DNA of 64,000 bases, taken from positions 62,001-126,000 of the forward strand of contig JANQNH010000004.1 of NCBI GenBank assembly GCA_028279655.1, read 5' to 3'. The stretch's first letter is position 1. Each line of letters starts with the position of its first letter. This document shows positions 25,481 to 35,126 of this stretch, piece after piece. This DNA is from Candidatus Nanoarchaeia archaeon. GTDB lineage: Archaea; Nanobdellota; Nanobdellia; Woesearchaeales; JACPBV01. The notes under the pieces were generated by a model, which saw only the letters and a list, made by a program, of their open reading frames with translations, searched no databases and had not been told where the DNA came from. Position numbers and translations under genes: made by a program.

Positions 25481-27304
25481 ATGATTGTACCAAATGAAGT
25501 CTTAATCGAGCTAACTCAAAGATGCAATCTTGCTTGTGATTTTTGTTTTAATAAGCAGGAAAACAAACCGCCAGACCCCCCTCTTGAAAGAATAGCCAGG
25601 ATACTGGAGGATATAAAAGATTCAAAAATAAATGCTGTTAGGTTCACCGGAGGGGAACCCTTATTACGGGAGGACATTAAAGAAGTTCTAAAGCAGGCAA
25701 AGGAGTTAGGACTATATGTTATCCTAAATACAAACTCTTCTCTGATAAATGAAAAAAACAAACAAAGTTTCAGATATGTTGACTTGGCCCTTTTTTCTCT
25801 GCACTCACCCTCAAGATTTTCAGAAACCAAGGAAAAAATTAGTGCATTAAAAGAATTTCCTCTTAAAATACTTTTAGGGACCATCACTACCAAACGCAAT
25901 ATAACAAACCTGGGTTTATTTTATGGCTTTGTATGTGGGTTAGAACAGGACAATCTAGAAGAATGGTTCCTTTTAAGGCAGGTTCCAAATAAACAAATCC
26001 CTCACCCATTATCCCTTTCAGACATGGATATGCTTTTTGAAGAAGTATCCAAATATAATAAAAGATATGGGAAAAAAATCCAGATAGCTAATGCCTTGCC
26101 TTTTTGTACTACAAAGCAGGATTGGTCTTCTATCTGCAAGGGCGGCATTTATGATTCAGGATATAGTCGGCTTATCATTGACTGTAAAGGGCAGTACAGG
26201 ACAGATTATTTCTCTGCACCCCTGGGTAACATAAAACACCAGAAGATTATGGACATCTGGAACCTGCCAGGACTTAAGAAACTTAGGGATTATGGGTGCG
26301 TGCCAGATGAGTGTAAAAAATGTTATTATCTACATAAATGCAAGGGGGGGCTGGTCAACAACGAACCATTATACGGGTTTGACAATGTGGGGTGCTTAGC
26401 CAGCATAGTAATCCCTACCTTTAATGGTCCTGAGAGGCTAGGCTTGCTGATTAAGAGCCTGGAAAATCAAACATGCAACAATTTTGAAATAGTTGTTGTT
26501 GACGACGGGAGCACAGACAATACAAAATCCTTTGTTGAAGGATTGATCAACGAATCAAAACTGGACATAAGGTACTTCTACTTAGATAATACGGATATAT
26601 TTGGTGCTGGCATTGCAAGAAACTACGGAGCAAAACAAGCTAGAGGGAAGATACTTATATTCCTTGACCAGGACAACATTGTACACCCCAATCTGGTTGC
26701 TAATCACTTACACGAACAAGAAGACAAAGACGTTGTTTTAGGTTATTATGCGGGTTACGGAAATAAAAATTATCACTATGATCTAGCTAAGCTAAAAAAA
26801 CTAACAAAATCCAACAAGACCACAAAAACAATTATCCCAGAGTTTAGAGACAAGATATTCAAAGAGCCCAACAACTTCCGTGAAGGATGGGAATTTTTTG
26901 TTTCTGCCAATTTTTCAATAAAGAAAGAGATATTCCTAAACTTTCTTTTCGATGAAAACATAGTTAGTTGGGGGGCAGAGGATACCGAACTGGGATATAG
27001 GTTAGTAAAACACGGACACCCCCTATTTTTCTGCAAGGAATGCTTTTCTATAAATACATCTGAAGGAAAAATTTTTGACAGAAAAAAATTTGTTTCATCA
27101 ACACGTGGGCTAGTCTACTCTTTTCATAAGCATAATTCAGAAAAAATCAAGGAATACTGCTTTGAGAGGTTCAATAATACCCCCGCAGAGATAAGGGGGA
27201 ACGCTAAACTCATTGATAATGGAGATAAACTGGTTTTTAATCCACCAACAAGGTTGGATAGATCTACAGGATTAAATCTAATTCCCGCAAAAACACCAAA
27301 ATGA
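25481..27304 (+). CDS. Radical SAM/SPASM - glycosyltransferase family 2 fusion
   Basis: The 607-residue protein is a continuous fusion. Residues 1-300 are a radical SAM enzyme with C15-x3-C19-x2-C22, the GGEP motif at 57-60 and a SPASM-type Cys set at about 219-290 (CKGGIYD, DCKGQY, CVPDECKKCYYLHKC). Residues 308-600 are a GT-A family 2 glycosyltransferase: ASIVIPTFNGPERL, VVVDDGSTDNT near 340 and the metal-site-like FLDQDN near 394, then a later WGAEDTELGYR segment. No frameshift or linker break is visible. The stop overlaps the next ATG (27301-27304). Coupling a radical modification to sugar transfer in one chain suggests both act on the same glycoconjugate. Confidence 0.85.
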   Translation: MIVPNEVLIELTQRCNLACDFCFNKQENKPPDPPLERIARILEDIKDSKINAVRFTGGEPLLREDIKEVLKQAKELGLYVILNTNSSLINEKNKQSFRYVDLALFSLHSPSRFSETKEKISALKEFPLKILLGTITTKRNITNLGLFYGFVCGLEQDNLEEWFLLRQVPNKQIPHPLSLSDMDMLFEEVSKYNKRYGKKIQIANALPFCTTKQDWSSICKGGIYDSGYSRLIIDCKGQYRTDYFSAPLGNIKHQKIMDIWNLPGLKKLRDYGCVPDECKKCYYLHKCKGGLVNNEPLYGFDNVGCLASIVIPTFNGPERLGLLIKSLENQTCNNFEIVVVDDGSTDNTKSFVEGLINESKLDIRYFYLDNTDIFGAGIARNYGAKQARGKILIFLDQDNIVHPNLVANHLHEQEDKDVVLGYYAGYGNKNYHYDLAKLKKLTKSNKTTKTIIPEFRDKIFKEPNNFREGWEFFVSANFSIKKEIFLNFLFDENIVSWGAEDTELGYRLVKHGHPLFFCKECFSINTSEGKIFDRKKFVSSTRGLVYSFHKHNSEKIKEYCFERFNNTPAEIRGNAKLIDNGDKLVFNPPTRLDRSTGLNLIPAKTPK

Positions 27305-30300
27305 AAGTTTTAATGCACGCCATAAACGGCATAGGCCTAGGCCACATAATTAGGACACTAGAGGTCGCTAAGGCCCTTAGAGAAATGAGGGGAACCATAG
27401 ATATAGTTTTTGTAACTAATTCAAGATTTCCAGACCCCATTAAAGAAGAGGGATTCAGATTTTACCAACTTGAACCAAACACAAAGGATGTCTTGGATAA
27501 GAATATCTCTTATCAGGACTACCTGGAATCCAACGCAAAGCACATTACCAGAATAATTGACAAGGAATGTCCTGATCTAGTGTTATTTGACTGTGAAATC
27601 AATCCCCCTATAATTGATTTTTGTTTACAGAACAAAATCAAAACAGCACTTACCCTAAGAAACACCCTCAAGGAAAGGCTTATGAATATAATTAGGGAAG
27701 GAATCTTATCAAAAATTGACCTAATCCTAGTCCCACATCATGAAAACGAACTGGAGGACGAACAAAGAACAGCCCTGAAAGAGCTTAACAATGTACTCTT
27801 CATAGGGCCAATCATAAGAGAAAAAAAAGATATTGAACCAGAAAAAAAGGAAGCAGCCCTAAGGATCCTTATAACATTTTCTTCAGGCTCAGATATCCAA
27901 GAAAACCAACCACTCTTCAAAAAAGTATCTGAATTCCTAAGATACCTTAATGATAACAGTTCAAAGGTTTTGGGTAAATCAATTAGAATTGACCTGATAA
28001 CTGGCCCTTTTTTTAAGCATAAGTCCTTTAATCTATATGGTTTTGATTACAGGGAATTTGATCCCAATCTTATAGGTAGTCTAGAAAAAGCAGACCTCAT
28101 AATCTCTCCAGCAGGGTACAACACAGCGAATGAGATAATCTACACAAGAACCCCTGCATTGTTCATCCCTGTAAAAAGGCAAGGAGACGATCAGTTCTCC
28201 AGAGCAAGAAGGTTACATGACATGGGATGTGCTAAGATTGTAGAAGACTCCATCCTAAAAATAATAGAAGACATAGTCAAGGGAGAAATAGATATAAAAA
28301 AGATGAAAGACTGTTTTCCATCGCTTCATCCAGGAAACAAAAAAGCAGCAATAGAATTGGTCCGCTTACTGGGATTTAGGAAAAAGATAGCAATATTGAG
28401 GTCAAACTGGCTTCCCCTCTCTGAGAGATTCATATTTGATGAGTTGGATTCTCTGGAATTTCATGAACCATACATCTTCTGCCTGCACAAGGAATCTCCC
28501 CACAAATCTTCCTTTAAGTATATCTATGATGAAGGCTTTGAAGGGTTATGGAATAAAGAATTTCCATTTATTAAAAATAAACAGATTAAATTATATGAGG
28601 AGTACATAACCTGGTGCGCAAGCAAGATAAAATCAGCAGGAATAAGGTTGCTGCATGCTCCATTCCTAACAGACGCGCTATTTTTTCTCAAGCTAAAGAA
28701 ACTAACAAATCTCCCACTAATAGTCTCTGTAAGGGGCCACGATATATACTCAACCGACAAAATGAATTTCTCCAATTTACTAAAAGGGGCAGACCTATTC
28801 TTAGTAAGGTCTGATACCATGAAAGATGAGTTAATCTCTTTGGGAGGAAATCCAAAAAAAATAAAGGTCCATCATTCAGCAATAAGAATCTCTGAAAAAC
28901 CACCAGAAACCAAAATAACCAAAAACCTTAGAATTTTGATGGTAGGTAGGTTTGTAGAGAAAAAAGCCACCCTCTTGGGTATAGAAATATTTAACAAAGC
29001 CTGTGAGAGATTTGATAATATATCCATGACCATTGTTGGAGATGGACCTTTAAAAGAAGAAGTTTTAAAGAAAAAGAATCAAAGCCTATTTTCTGAAAAG
29101 ATAGATCTTCTGGGAGAGTTACCTAACAAAGAAGTTTTGGAGATAATGAGCCGTTGCCAGATCCTGTTACATCCTTCAATAACAGCAATAGACGGGGATA
29201 AAGAAGGGATACCCAATTCAATTATGGAAGCAATATCTCTAGGCCTTATAGTCGTCTCAAGCGACAACGGCAGCATACCTGAGATTATTGAAGATAAAAA
29301 GACAGGATTTACTTTCAAAGAAAACAGCCTGGACCAGGCCATAAGAACACTCTCCATGGTTCTGAGAATCAAAGATCTTAGGAAGATACAGCAAGCAGCC
29401 TTTGAAAAAGTAAAAAGAGAATTCGATATCAAGAAGCAAACAGAAAAAATAGAGATGATCTATGATGGATTCTTGAGGGCCAGAGAAGATTTTAACAGAT
29501 TTGACAGATATTATACCAATTATATTGAGATTCAGCATACCGATACACCAACTTCATTTAGGGTAGACATCCACCCGATCAGGGGGTGCAACTCTGGATG
29601 CATTATTTGTGACAACTGGAAGAACGAAGTAAAGGGATTTTTTTCTATAGATAAGCTAAAAGAACTGATTGATGATCTTGAAAAGATAGGCATAGATGAG
29701 ATAAGGTTTCACGGACAAGAACCAACATTATTCAAAAAACTGCCTTTACTTGTTCAATATGCAAAAAGCAAGGACATTCGTATAGGGTTGAAGACCAACG
29801 CCAATAATCTGGATCAAGAATACTGTAAGGGGATTAGCCAAGTAGATAAGATATATCTTTCGATTGATTCTCCAGACAAGGATATCCACAACAAATTAAG
29901 GGGAAACCTCTCATCTTTTGACAACAACATAAATGCAATAAATTACTTAAGGAAATATTCCAACAACATATCAATAGAATCAAATGCAGTAGTGACCAAC
30001 CTTAACTACAAATCGTTGGTGTATATGCCAGACTTCGCTTTTGACAACCAAATAGACAAGATTAGCTTTGTATTGCCAAACTCAAAAAACAAAAAAGACA
30101 TATTTTCACTTACTTTACAAAAAGAACAATTAGAAGAGTTTTTTCTTGGATTAGTTCCAAAAATTATAAAGAAATGTATAAAATATAACCTGGATTTTGA
30201 TTTTAGCCCTTTCTTTGCAGAGCTTGTTTTAGAAAGCCCACTAAAACAAGCATATGATTTAAAACACCATCCCTCAAAATTTACTAAGGAGTTAAAGGAC

Positions 30301-31872
30301 TACGCGAATATGGACTATGGACTGGAATTTTTCAAAAAATATGGTTGTTACAGTCAGTTAGATCACCTAACGATAAACTACGAAGGCAGCGTGTTTCCTT
30401 GCTGTGTTGTTGAAAGAACAAACAGCAACAGGGTTGGGGATATAATTGATTCCAATTTTCATGAAATCTGGGGCAGCAAAAAGTATCTCAATCTAAGAAA
30501 GGATACGATACGAACAAATGGGATGCTATGCCAAAATTCGATTAGATGTGGTAGCAATTTTGAGATAAGAAAGGCCCTGGCTAAAAGAATTAATGAATTA
30601 CAGTCAAAGGACGAAATAGAAGCATTAAGCTCCTTGCAAGAATTGAATAATTTTCTTTTTTGTGATAATGACACTCTTAATAATATAAAGGAAAAGAAGC
30701 TAAGACACATTATTGCCTTCTGCTTGGACAAGATACCCTTCTACAAAAACCAAACCTACAGGAACAAGATCATAGATGCACATCTAACCCTTTCATCCTT
30801 TAACCTACTAGATAAACAAGAAGTAAGGAACAGCATCTATAATGGAATGATAAATGAAGATTATATTGAAAGTCCGGCCCTTATCTTAGACCGGACCTCT
30901 GGATCCATAGATACCTCTGTTCCATTTGCATATATGAAGGGCTTTGACAGGTACATAAGGATGGTTTATCCATTCATGATACACTCTGACTGGAAATGGG
31001 GGGAAGAATACCTTACATTTACCACATTGCATTGTAGCAGAGAAAGATGCAGCTCAGAAGACCTACCTTACTATGTCAAGAGGAAGAAAATACCAACATC
31101 AGATGATATATTTAAGGATAAACGCGCATTGACAAACGCCTTTAATATACTAACAAAGAACCCAAATTCCTTATTACATGCAGATCCATACTATCTCTTA
31201 GCTCTAGCCCTATACATTAACAAAAACTACAAGAAAATTAAGTTAAGGGCTATAAGTTCAACATACGAATTGTTGCTGCCCGGAATCAAAAATTATCTAG
31301 AAAGCACCTTCCAATGTAATGTTTTCGACAGTTATGGATCCTCTGAATTTGGACCAATTTCCTTTAGCTGTGAAAAAGGGAACCAGCACATTTTCGAGAA
31401 TTCTGTTAATATAGAGATTATCGAAAAAGGAAGATACCTAGATCCTAGGGTAGGAGAGATAATAGCTACATCCTTAGATAACAAAGTAATGCCTTTGATT
31501 AGGTATAGGACAGGAGATTTAGGAAGGACAATCCAAAAAAAATGTGCTTGTGGAAGGAACAGCACAATAATTGAAATATTTGGAAGAAAAGAACGCTGCT
31601 TAATACTAAATAATACCAGATATACCGAGAAGGACGTTGCAGGATTAATGGATATCCAGGGGGTATTGGTATACCAGATCTTCAGGAAAGAAAACCTCCT
31701 TTCTCTTCTAATACTCCCATCAGAAAACAGCAATGAGGTATTTATTGAGGAAAAAATCAGGGATAACTTTGGCAAGGTATGTGATTTAGAAATCGATGTA
31801 GTCTTTGTTGATTCCATTACTCCAGAAGGATCTGGTAAATTTTCATCAATAAAACATACTAGGTGTGCTTAG
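27301..31872 (+). CDS. Four-module megaprotein: GT-B + GT4 + radical SAM/SPASM + PaaK/CapK-like adenylate-forming domain
   Basis: This single 1523-residue frame has four recognisable parts. Residues 1-355 are a MurG/UGT-like GT-B glycosyltransferase (GIGLGH near 10, SPAGYNTANEIIY near 270). Residues 361-725 are a second GT-B enzyme of GT4 type (VSVRGHDIYS, VGRFVEKK near 546, EGIPNSIMEA with the E-x7-E pair, GSIPEII). Residues 745-1100 are a radical SAM unit, C763-x3-C767-x2-C770, with a degenerate GQEP in place of GGEP and SPASM cysteines near 1015-1040 and 1080. Residues 1131-1523 resemble PaaK/CapK adenylate-forming enzymes: TSGS near 1200, YGSSEFG near 1343, RYRTGDLG near 1401 and a Cys cluster CACGRN. 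It is translationally coupled to the preceding fusion. Such enzymes activate carboxylates; the acceptor is unknown. Confidence 0.85.
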   Translation: MKVLMHAINGIGLGHIIRTLEVAKALREMRGTIDIVFVTNSRFPDPIKEEGFRFYQLEPNTKDVLDKNISYQDYLESNAKHITRIIDKECPDLVLFDCEINPPIIDFCLQNKIKTALTLRNTLKERLMNIIREGILSKIDLILVPHHENELEDEQRTALKELNNVLFIGPIIREKKDIEPEKKEAALRILITFSSGSDIQENQPLFKKVSEFLRYLNDNSSKVLGKSIRIDLITGPFFKHKSFNLYGFDYREFDPNLIGSLEKADLIISPAGYNTANEIIYTRTPALFIPVKRQGDDQFSRARRLHDMGCAKIVEDSILKIIEDIVKGEIDIKKMKDCFPSLHPGNKKAAIELVRLLGFRKKIAILRSNWLPLSERFIFDELDSLEFHEPYIFCLHKESPHKSSFKYIYDEGFEGLWNKEFPFIKNKQIKLYEEYITWCASKIKSAGIRLLHAPFLTDALFFLKLKKLTNLPLIVSVRGHDIYSTDKMNFSNLLKGADLFLVRSDTMKDELISLGGNPKKIKVHHSAIRISEKPPETKITKNLRILMVGRFVEKKATLLGIEIFNKACERFDNISMTIVGDGPLKEEVLKKKNQSLFSEKIDLLGELPNKEVLEIMSRCQILLHPSITAIDGDKEGIPNSIMEAISLGLIVVSSDNGSIPEIIEDKKTGFTFKENSLDQAIRTLSMVLRIKDLRKIQQAAFEKVKREFDIKKQTEKIEMIYDGFLRAREDFNRFDRYYTNYIEIQHTDTPTSFRVDIHPIRGCNSGCIICDNWKNEVKGFFSIDKLKELIDDLEKIGIDEIRFHGQEPTLFKKLPLLVQYAKSKDIRIGLKTNANNLDQEYCKGISQVDKIYLSIDSPDKDIHNKLRGNLSSFDNNINAINYLRKYSNNISIESNAVVTNLNYKSLVYMPDFAFDNQIDKISFVLPNSKNKKDIFSLTLQKEQLEEFFLGLVPKIIKKCIKYNLDFDFSPFFAELVLESPLKQAYDLKHHPSKFTKELKDYANMDYGLEFFKKYGCYSQLDHLTINYEGSVFPCCVVERTNSNRVGDIIDSNFHEIWGSKKYLNLRKDTIRTNGMLCQNSIRCGSNFEIRKALAKRINELQSKDEIEALSSLQELNNFLFCDNDTLNNIKEKKLRHIIAFCLDKIPFYKNQTYRNKIIDAHLTLSSFNLLDKQEVRNSIYNGMINEDYIESPALILDRTSGSIDTSVPFAYMKGFDRYIRMVYPFMIHSDWKWGEEYLTFTTLHCSRERCSSEDLPYYVKRKKIPTSDDIFKDKRALTNAFNILTKNPNSLLHADPYYLLALALYINKNYKKIKLRAISSTYELLLPGIKNYLESTFQCNVFDSYGSSEFGPISFSCEKGNQHIFENSVNIEIIEKGRYLDPRVGEIIATSLDNKVMPLIRYRTGDLGRTIQKKCACGRNSTIIEIFGRKERCLILNNTRYTEKDVAGLMDIQGVLVYQIFRKENLLSLLILPSENSNEVFIEEKIRDNFGKVCDLEIDVVFVDSITPEGSGKFSSIKHTRCA

Positions 31873-31873
31873 G

Positions 31874-32962
31874 ATGAATAATTTGATTAAATCCAACGAT
31901 TCTGAAGATCAACTTAGGTATCTCAGTATCCAATTGACCAAACAGTGTAATTGCGATTGTAAATTTTGTGGACAGGCCATTTCTCGCGTTGTAAGAAAAG
32001 AAAAAAATGAGATGGATAGGGAGAGAATCTCCGAAATAATAGAAGATTCAAGAAAACTAGGAGTAAATCTTATAATCTATACCGGAGGCGAACCTACTCT
32101 TAGAAGAGACCTTCCAGAAATAATCAAGGAGACATCCTCATCAGGTATAGAAGTCAATCTATGTACTAATGGATATCTCTTGGAAAAAGAGTATTGTGAT
32201 AGGTTGGTTCAATCAGGGCTGTCACAATTAAGCTTATCCTTCCATAGCCCGAAAGAAAAGATTCATGATAAGATATGTGCAGCCAAAGGCAGTTTTAACC
32301 ACCTTAATAAAGCAGTAAAATACCTTAAAATAATAAAACCTACCATTAAAATAGGCGCCGCCTACACAATCAATTCCCTTAACTATCATGACTCATACAG
32401 GATGTTGCTGCTGGCAAAAGAATTAGGGATAGATTTTATCTCCTTCTCTCATACGGTTTTTTCCCATTACCTGATAGACGATAGCTTAAGGCTTTCTAAA
32501 GAACAGATGCATGAATTCTATTTTAAAATTACACCTTTATTGCTTAAAGGAGGGGCAGGTTCTAAGGTCAAGATAGATATTAATCCATTCTTCCAAAGTT
32601 TATCTGGTAAGTCTATTCGGGACCAGATCCTTACATTGATTAACCATTCAGATTCCTTCGATAAAGAAATAAGTTTTTACCTGAAAGGAGAATATAGTTG
32701 TGGCTTACACACCACATCGCCTTGCTTTACATCTTCTCATTCTTCAAGAATTATGGCAGATGGTAATGTTGTTTTATGTTGTGATTCTGAACTTGGAGAA
32801 TTAAATCTTGGCAATATCAACGAACAACGGTTTTTTGATATCTGGAATTCAAAAAGATACAAAGAGCTAAGAAATATTAACCATTACCCAAAGGGCCATT
32901 TTTGCAGTGTATGTAGGAATCAATTTTCAACAATAGATAATCAGACCGCACCGGAGACCTAA
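31874..32962 (+). CDS. Radical SAM/SPASM protein
   Basis: The 362-residue enzyme has C25-x3-C29-x2-C32 (CNCDCKFC), TGGEP near residue 73 and a C-terminal SPASM-type set (CGLHTTSPCF, VVLCCDSELGEL, GHFCSVCRN). The ILNLGNI-like NLGNINEQRFFDIWNSKRYKELR segment is typical of SPASM proteins. ATG 31874, 2 nt after the previous stop, is preferred over the GTG at 31865. It precedes the GT-radical SAM fusion by 1 nt, so both belong to the same operon as the megaprotein. Confidence 0.87.
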   Translation: MNNLIKSNDSEDQLRYLSIQLTKQCNCDCKFCGQAISRVVRKEKNEMDRERISEIIEDSRKLGVNLIIYTGGEPTLRRDLPEIIKETSSSGIEVNLCTNGYLLEKEYCDRLVQSGLSQLSLSFHSPKEKIHDKICAAKGSFNHLNKAVKYLKIIKPTIKIGAAYTINSLNYHDSYRMLLLAKELGIDFISFSHTVFSHYLIDDSLRLSKEQMHEFYFKITPLLLKGGAGSKVKIDINPFFQSLSGKSIRDQILTLINHSDSFDKEISFYLKGEYSCGLHTTSPCFTSSHSSRIMADGNVVLCCDSELGELNLGNINEQRFFDIWNSKRYKELRNINHYPKGHFCSVCRNQFSTIDNQTAPET

Positions 32963-32963
32963 G

Positions 32964-35126
32964 ATGAATCAAAAGATATTGTTTTACTATCATCATTTTG
33001 GGGGACTAGGACATGGTACTAGGATCCTCTCCTTATGCAAAACCATTAAGGTAAATAATCCTGCCTGTAGGCTAGTTGTAATAAATAGCGGGCCACCTCA
33101 ACCAGAGTTAGGGATTGAAAGGTATGCAAGGGTAATCAATCTTCCTTTTTTTACAGCAAAATCCGGTTTGTTCTCTGGTCTAAACTCCATGGGGAGCACA
33201 GAATCAACCTTTAGGAAAAGGAAAATGATTATTGAAAGGGTTGCTAGAATATTCTCCCCAGATATTGCCATATTTGAGCACTTTCCTTTTGGAAGATACG
33301 AGCTATTAATGGAGATAGTACCATTTATCGAGGACCTAAGAAATAGAAGAACCATGATATATTCCTCAGTAAGGGACATTATAGTACAGAAAATCAATGA
33401 AAAACAACTAGATAACTTATTAGACCTTTTTAATGGTGTGTTGATACACTCAAATATGGAAGAGGGTTTTATCACCAGTTTTGAAAAGACCAAGAAGCTT
33501 CAGGAAAAGATGATATTCACAGGAAGGATCTTTAAAAAGCAAAAAGACGAATTATTACCGAAAAACAGGATTAGAAAACAATTAGACATTACCAATAAAA
33601 AACTTATAGTAGCTGGCATAGGAGGGGGCATTGATGGATTAGAGATCCTAAAGGACATCATAGATTTAAAAATAGATCTGGAAAAAACACTAAGTGCAGG
33701 GATTTTACTCTTGATATCTACAGGCCCATCTATTGAAGATAAAAAATTTACAGAATTAAAAAATCAGGCAAAAACAAAAAAGGATATATTGATTACACGG
33801 TTTAATCCAAATTATATTGATTATATCAATGCGGCAGACCTTGCTATCTCGATGGGAGGCTACAATTCAGTTAACGATGCATTATTGACAGGCACCAAAA
33901 CAATTATCGTACCTAGAGAGTCAGATGAAGAACAGCCAATAAGGGCAAAATTATTCTCAGATGCCTTATATTCCTTCCCTTCTAAGAAATTCAAAAATAA
34001 AAAAGAGACCATTAATATGCTAGTAGACGTCTTATCAAAAGAAAATTCAAAACCAAGAACCGCAGGGTCAAATAATCAGTTCCTGAAGATAATGCAGAAT
34101 ATTGGTACGCTTAAGCTCCTCAAGATAAGGCTGACAAATGAATGCTATTGTAATTGTGATATGTGTACATGGATAAAAGAACCAAAAAAGGCCTTATCCT
34201 TAGATTCAGTCAAGGCAATCGTGAGAGACGCAAAAAAATTAGGTGTAGAGGTAATTAACTTAACAGGAGGAGAACCAACAATCCACAATAATTTTAAGGA
34301 CATCTTTGAATATATTAAAGGACAAAACATGGAGATCAGCTTATCTACCAACCTGGGATTTAACAACGATATTCTTGATTTTATCATAACTAACCAAGTA
34401 AATCATCTGGACTTTTCATTGGATTTTAATAATCCATTAGAGTTCGATAAAGCAAGAGCAAAACCAGGACTTTTTAACAGAATTGAGAAGAACATTTCTA
34501 AACTAAACAGATTGTTGCCTGATTGTAACCTTTATCTCAATTTTACAGTAAGGAGAGATAATTTCAGACAGGCCCCGGATATAGTGGATTTTTGCAGGAA
34601 ACACCAGATACATTCAATAGAATTTCATTTAGTCCAAAAAAACAAAAACAATGAAAGATACGTTAAAGATTTATTGTTAGATAAACAGAACCTGAAAGAC
34701 TTCTATTTTGAAGTAGTCCCTCTAATTTTAAAAAAGGCAAATCGAGAGGTCGATGTCAGGATATGCCCTTCTATATCCGAATTGGATGGACTACCTACAT
34801 CAAGCAAGATACTGAAAATTCTTTTATTGAAAGATCAGTTATACGATAAATGGACTCAAAGGCTGTCTGACCTATACTGTAACGGGAAGAACCTTACTTC
34901 TAAAAATAGAGATGGCAATCTCACACCCAGTTGTGATTTTGAAAAAAACCTAAGAATAAATATGGATGGGGAATACTCTCCTTGTTGCACTTATGACGAA
35001 TCTAACCAATTTTCAAATATTAAAGAAAAAAACCTTTTTGATCTTTGGATCAATCACTCTTACAATTCAAAACCATTCCCTTTTGAAAGGTGTTCTTCCT
35101 GCTTAGAAAACGACCTACTGTTCTAA
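32964..35126 (+). CDS. GT-B glycosyltransferase - radical SAM/SPASM fusion
   Basis: The 720-residue chain begins with a MurG/UGT-like GT-B domain (about residues 1-370: HHFGGLGHGTRI at the N terminus, AGIGGGIDG near 218, AISMGGYNSVNDALL near 295). It continues with a radical SAM enzyme, C394-x3-C398-x2-C401, TGGEPT near 434, and SPASM cysteines in CDFEKN, SPCCTYDE and CSSCLEND near the end. The domain order is the reverse of the radical SAM-GT2 fusion upstream. It shares its N-terminal half with the first module of the megaprotein. Its last 12 nt overlap the end of the convergent asparagine-synthetase-like gene. Confidence 0.85.
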   Translation: MNQKILFYYHHFGGLGHGTRILSLCKTIKVNNPACRLVVINSGPPQPELGIERYARVINLPFFTAKSGLFSGLNSMGSTESTFRKRKMIIERVARIFSPDIAIFEHFPFGRYELLMEIVPFIEDLRNRRTMIYSSVRDIIVQKINEKQLDNLLDLFNGVLIHSNMEEGFITSFEKTKKLQEKMIFTGRIFKKQKDELLPKNRIRKQLDITNKKLIVAGIGGGIDGLEILKDIIDLKIDLEKTLSAGILLLISTGPSIEDKKFTELKNQAKTKKDILITRFNPNYIDYINAADLAISMGGYNSVNDALLTGTKTIIVPRESDEEQPIRAKLFSDALYSFPSKKFKNKKETINMLVDVLSKENSKPRTAGSNNQFLKIMQNIGTLKLLKIRLTNECYCNCDMCTWIKEPKKALSLDSVKAIVRDAKKLGVEVINLTGGEPTIHNNFKDIFEYIKGQNMEISLSTNLGFNNDILDFIITNQVNHLDFSLDFNNPLEFDKARAKPGLFNRIEKNISKLNRLLPDCNLYLNFTVRRDNFRQAPDIVDFCRKHQIHSIEFHLVQKNKNNERYVKDLLLDKQNLKDFYFEVVPLILKKANREVDVRICPSISELDGLPTSSKILKILLLKDQLYDKWTQRLSDLYCNGKNLTSKNRDGNLTPSCDFEKNLRINMDGEYSPCCTYDESNQFSNIKEKNLFDLWINHSYNSKPFPFERCSSCLENDLLF

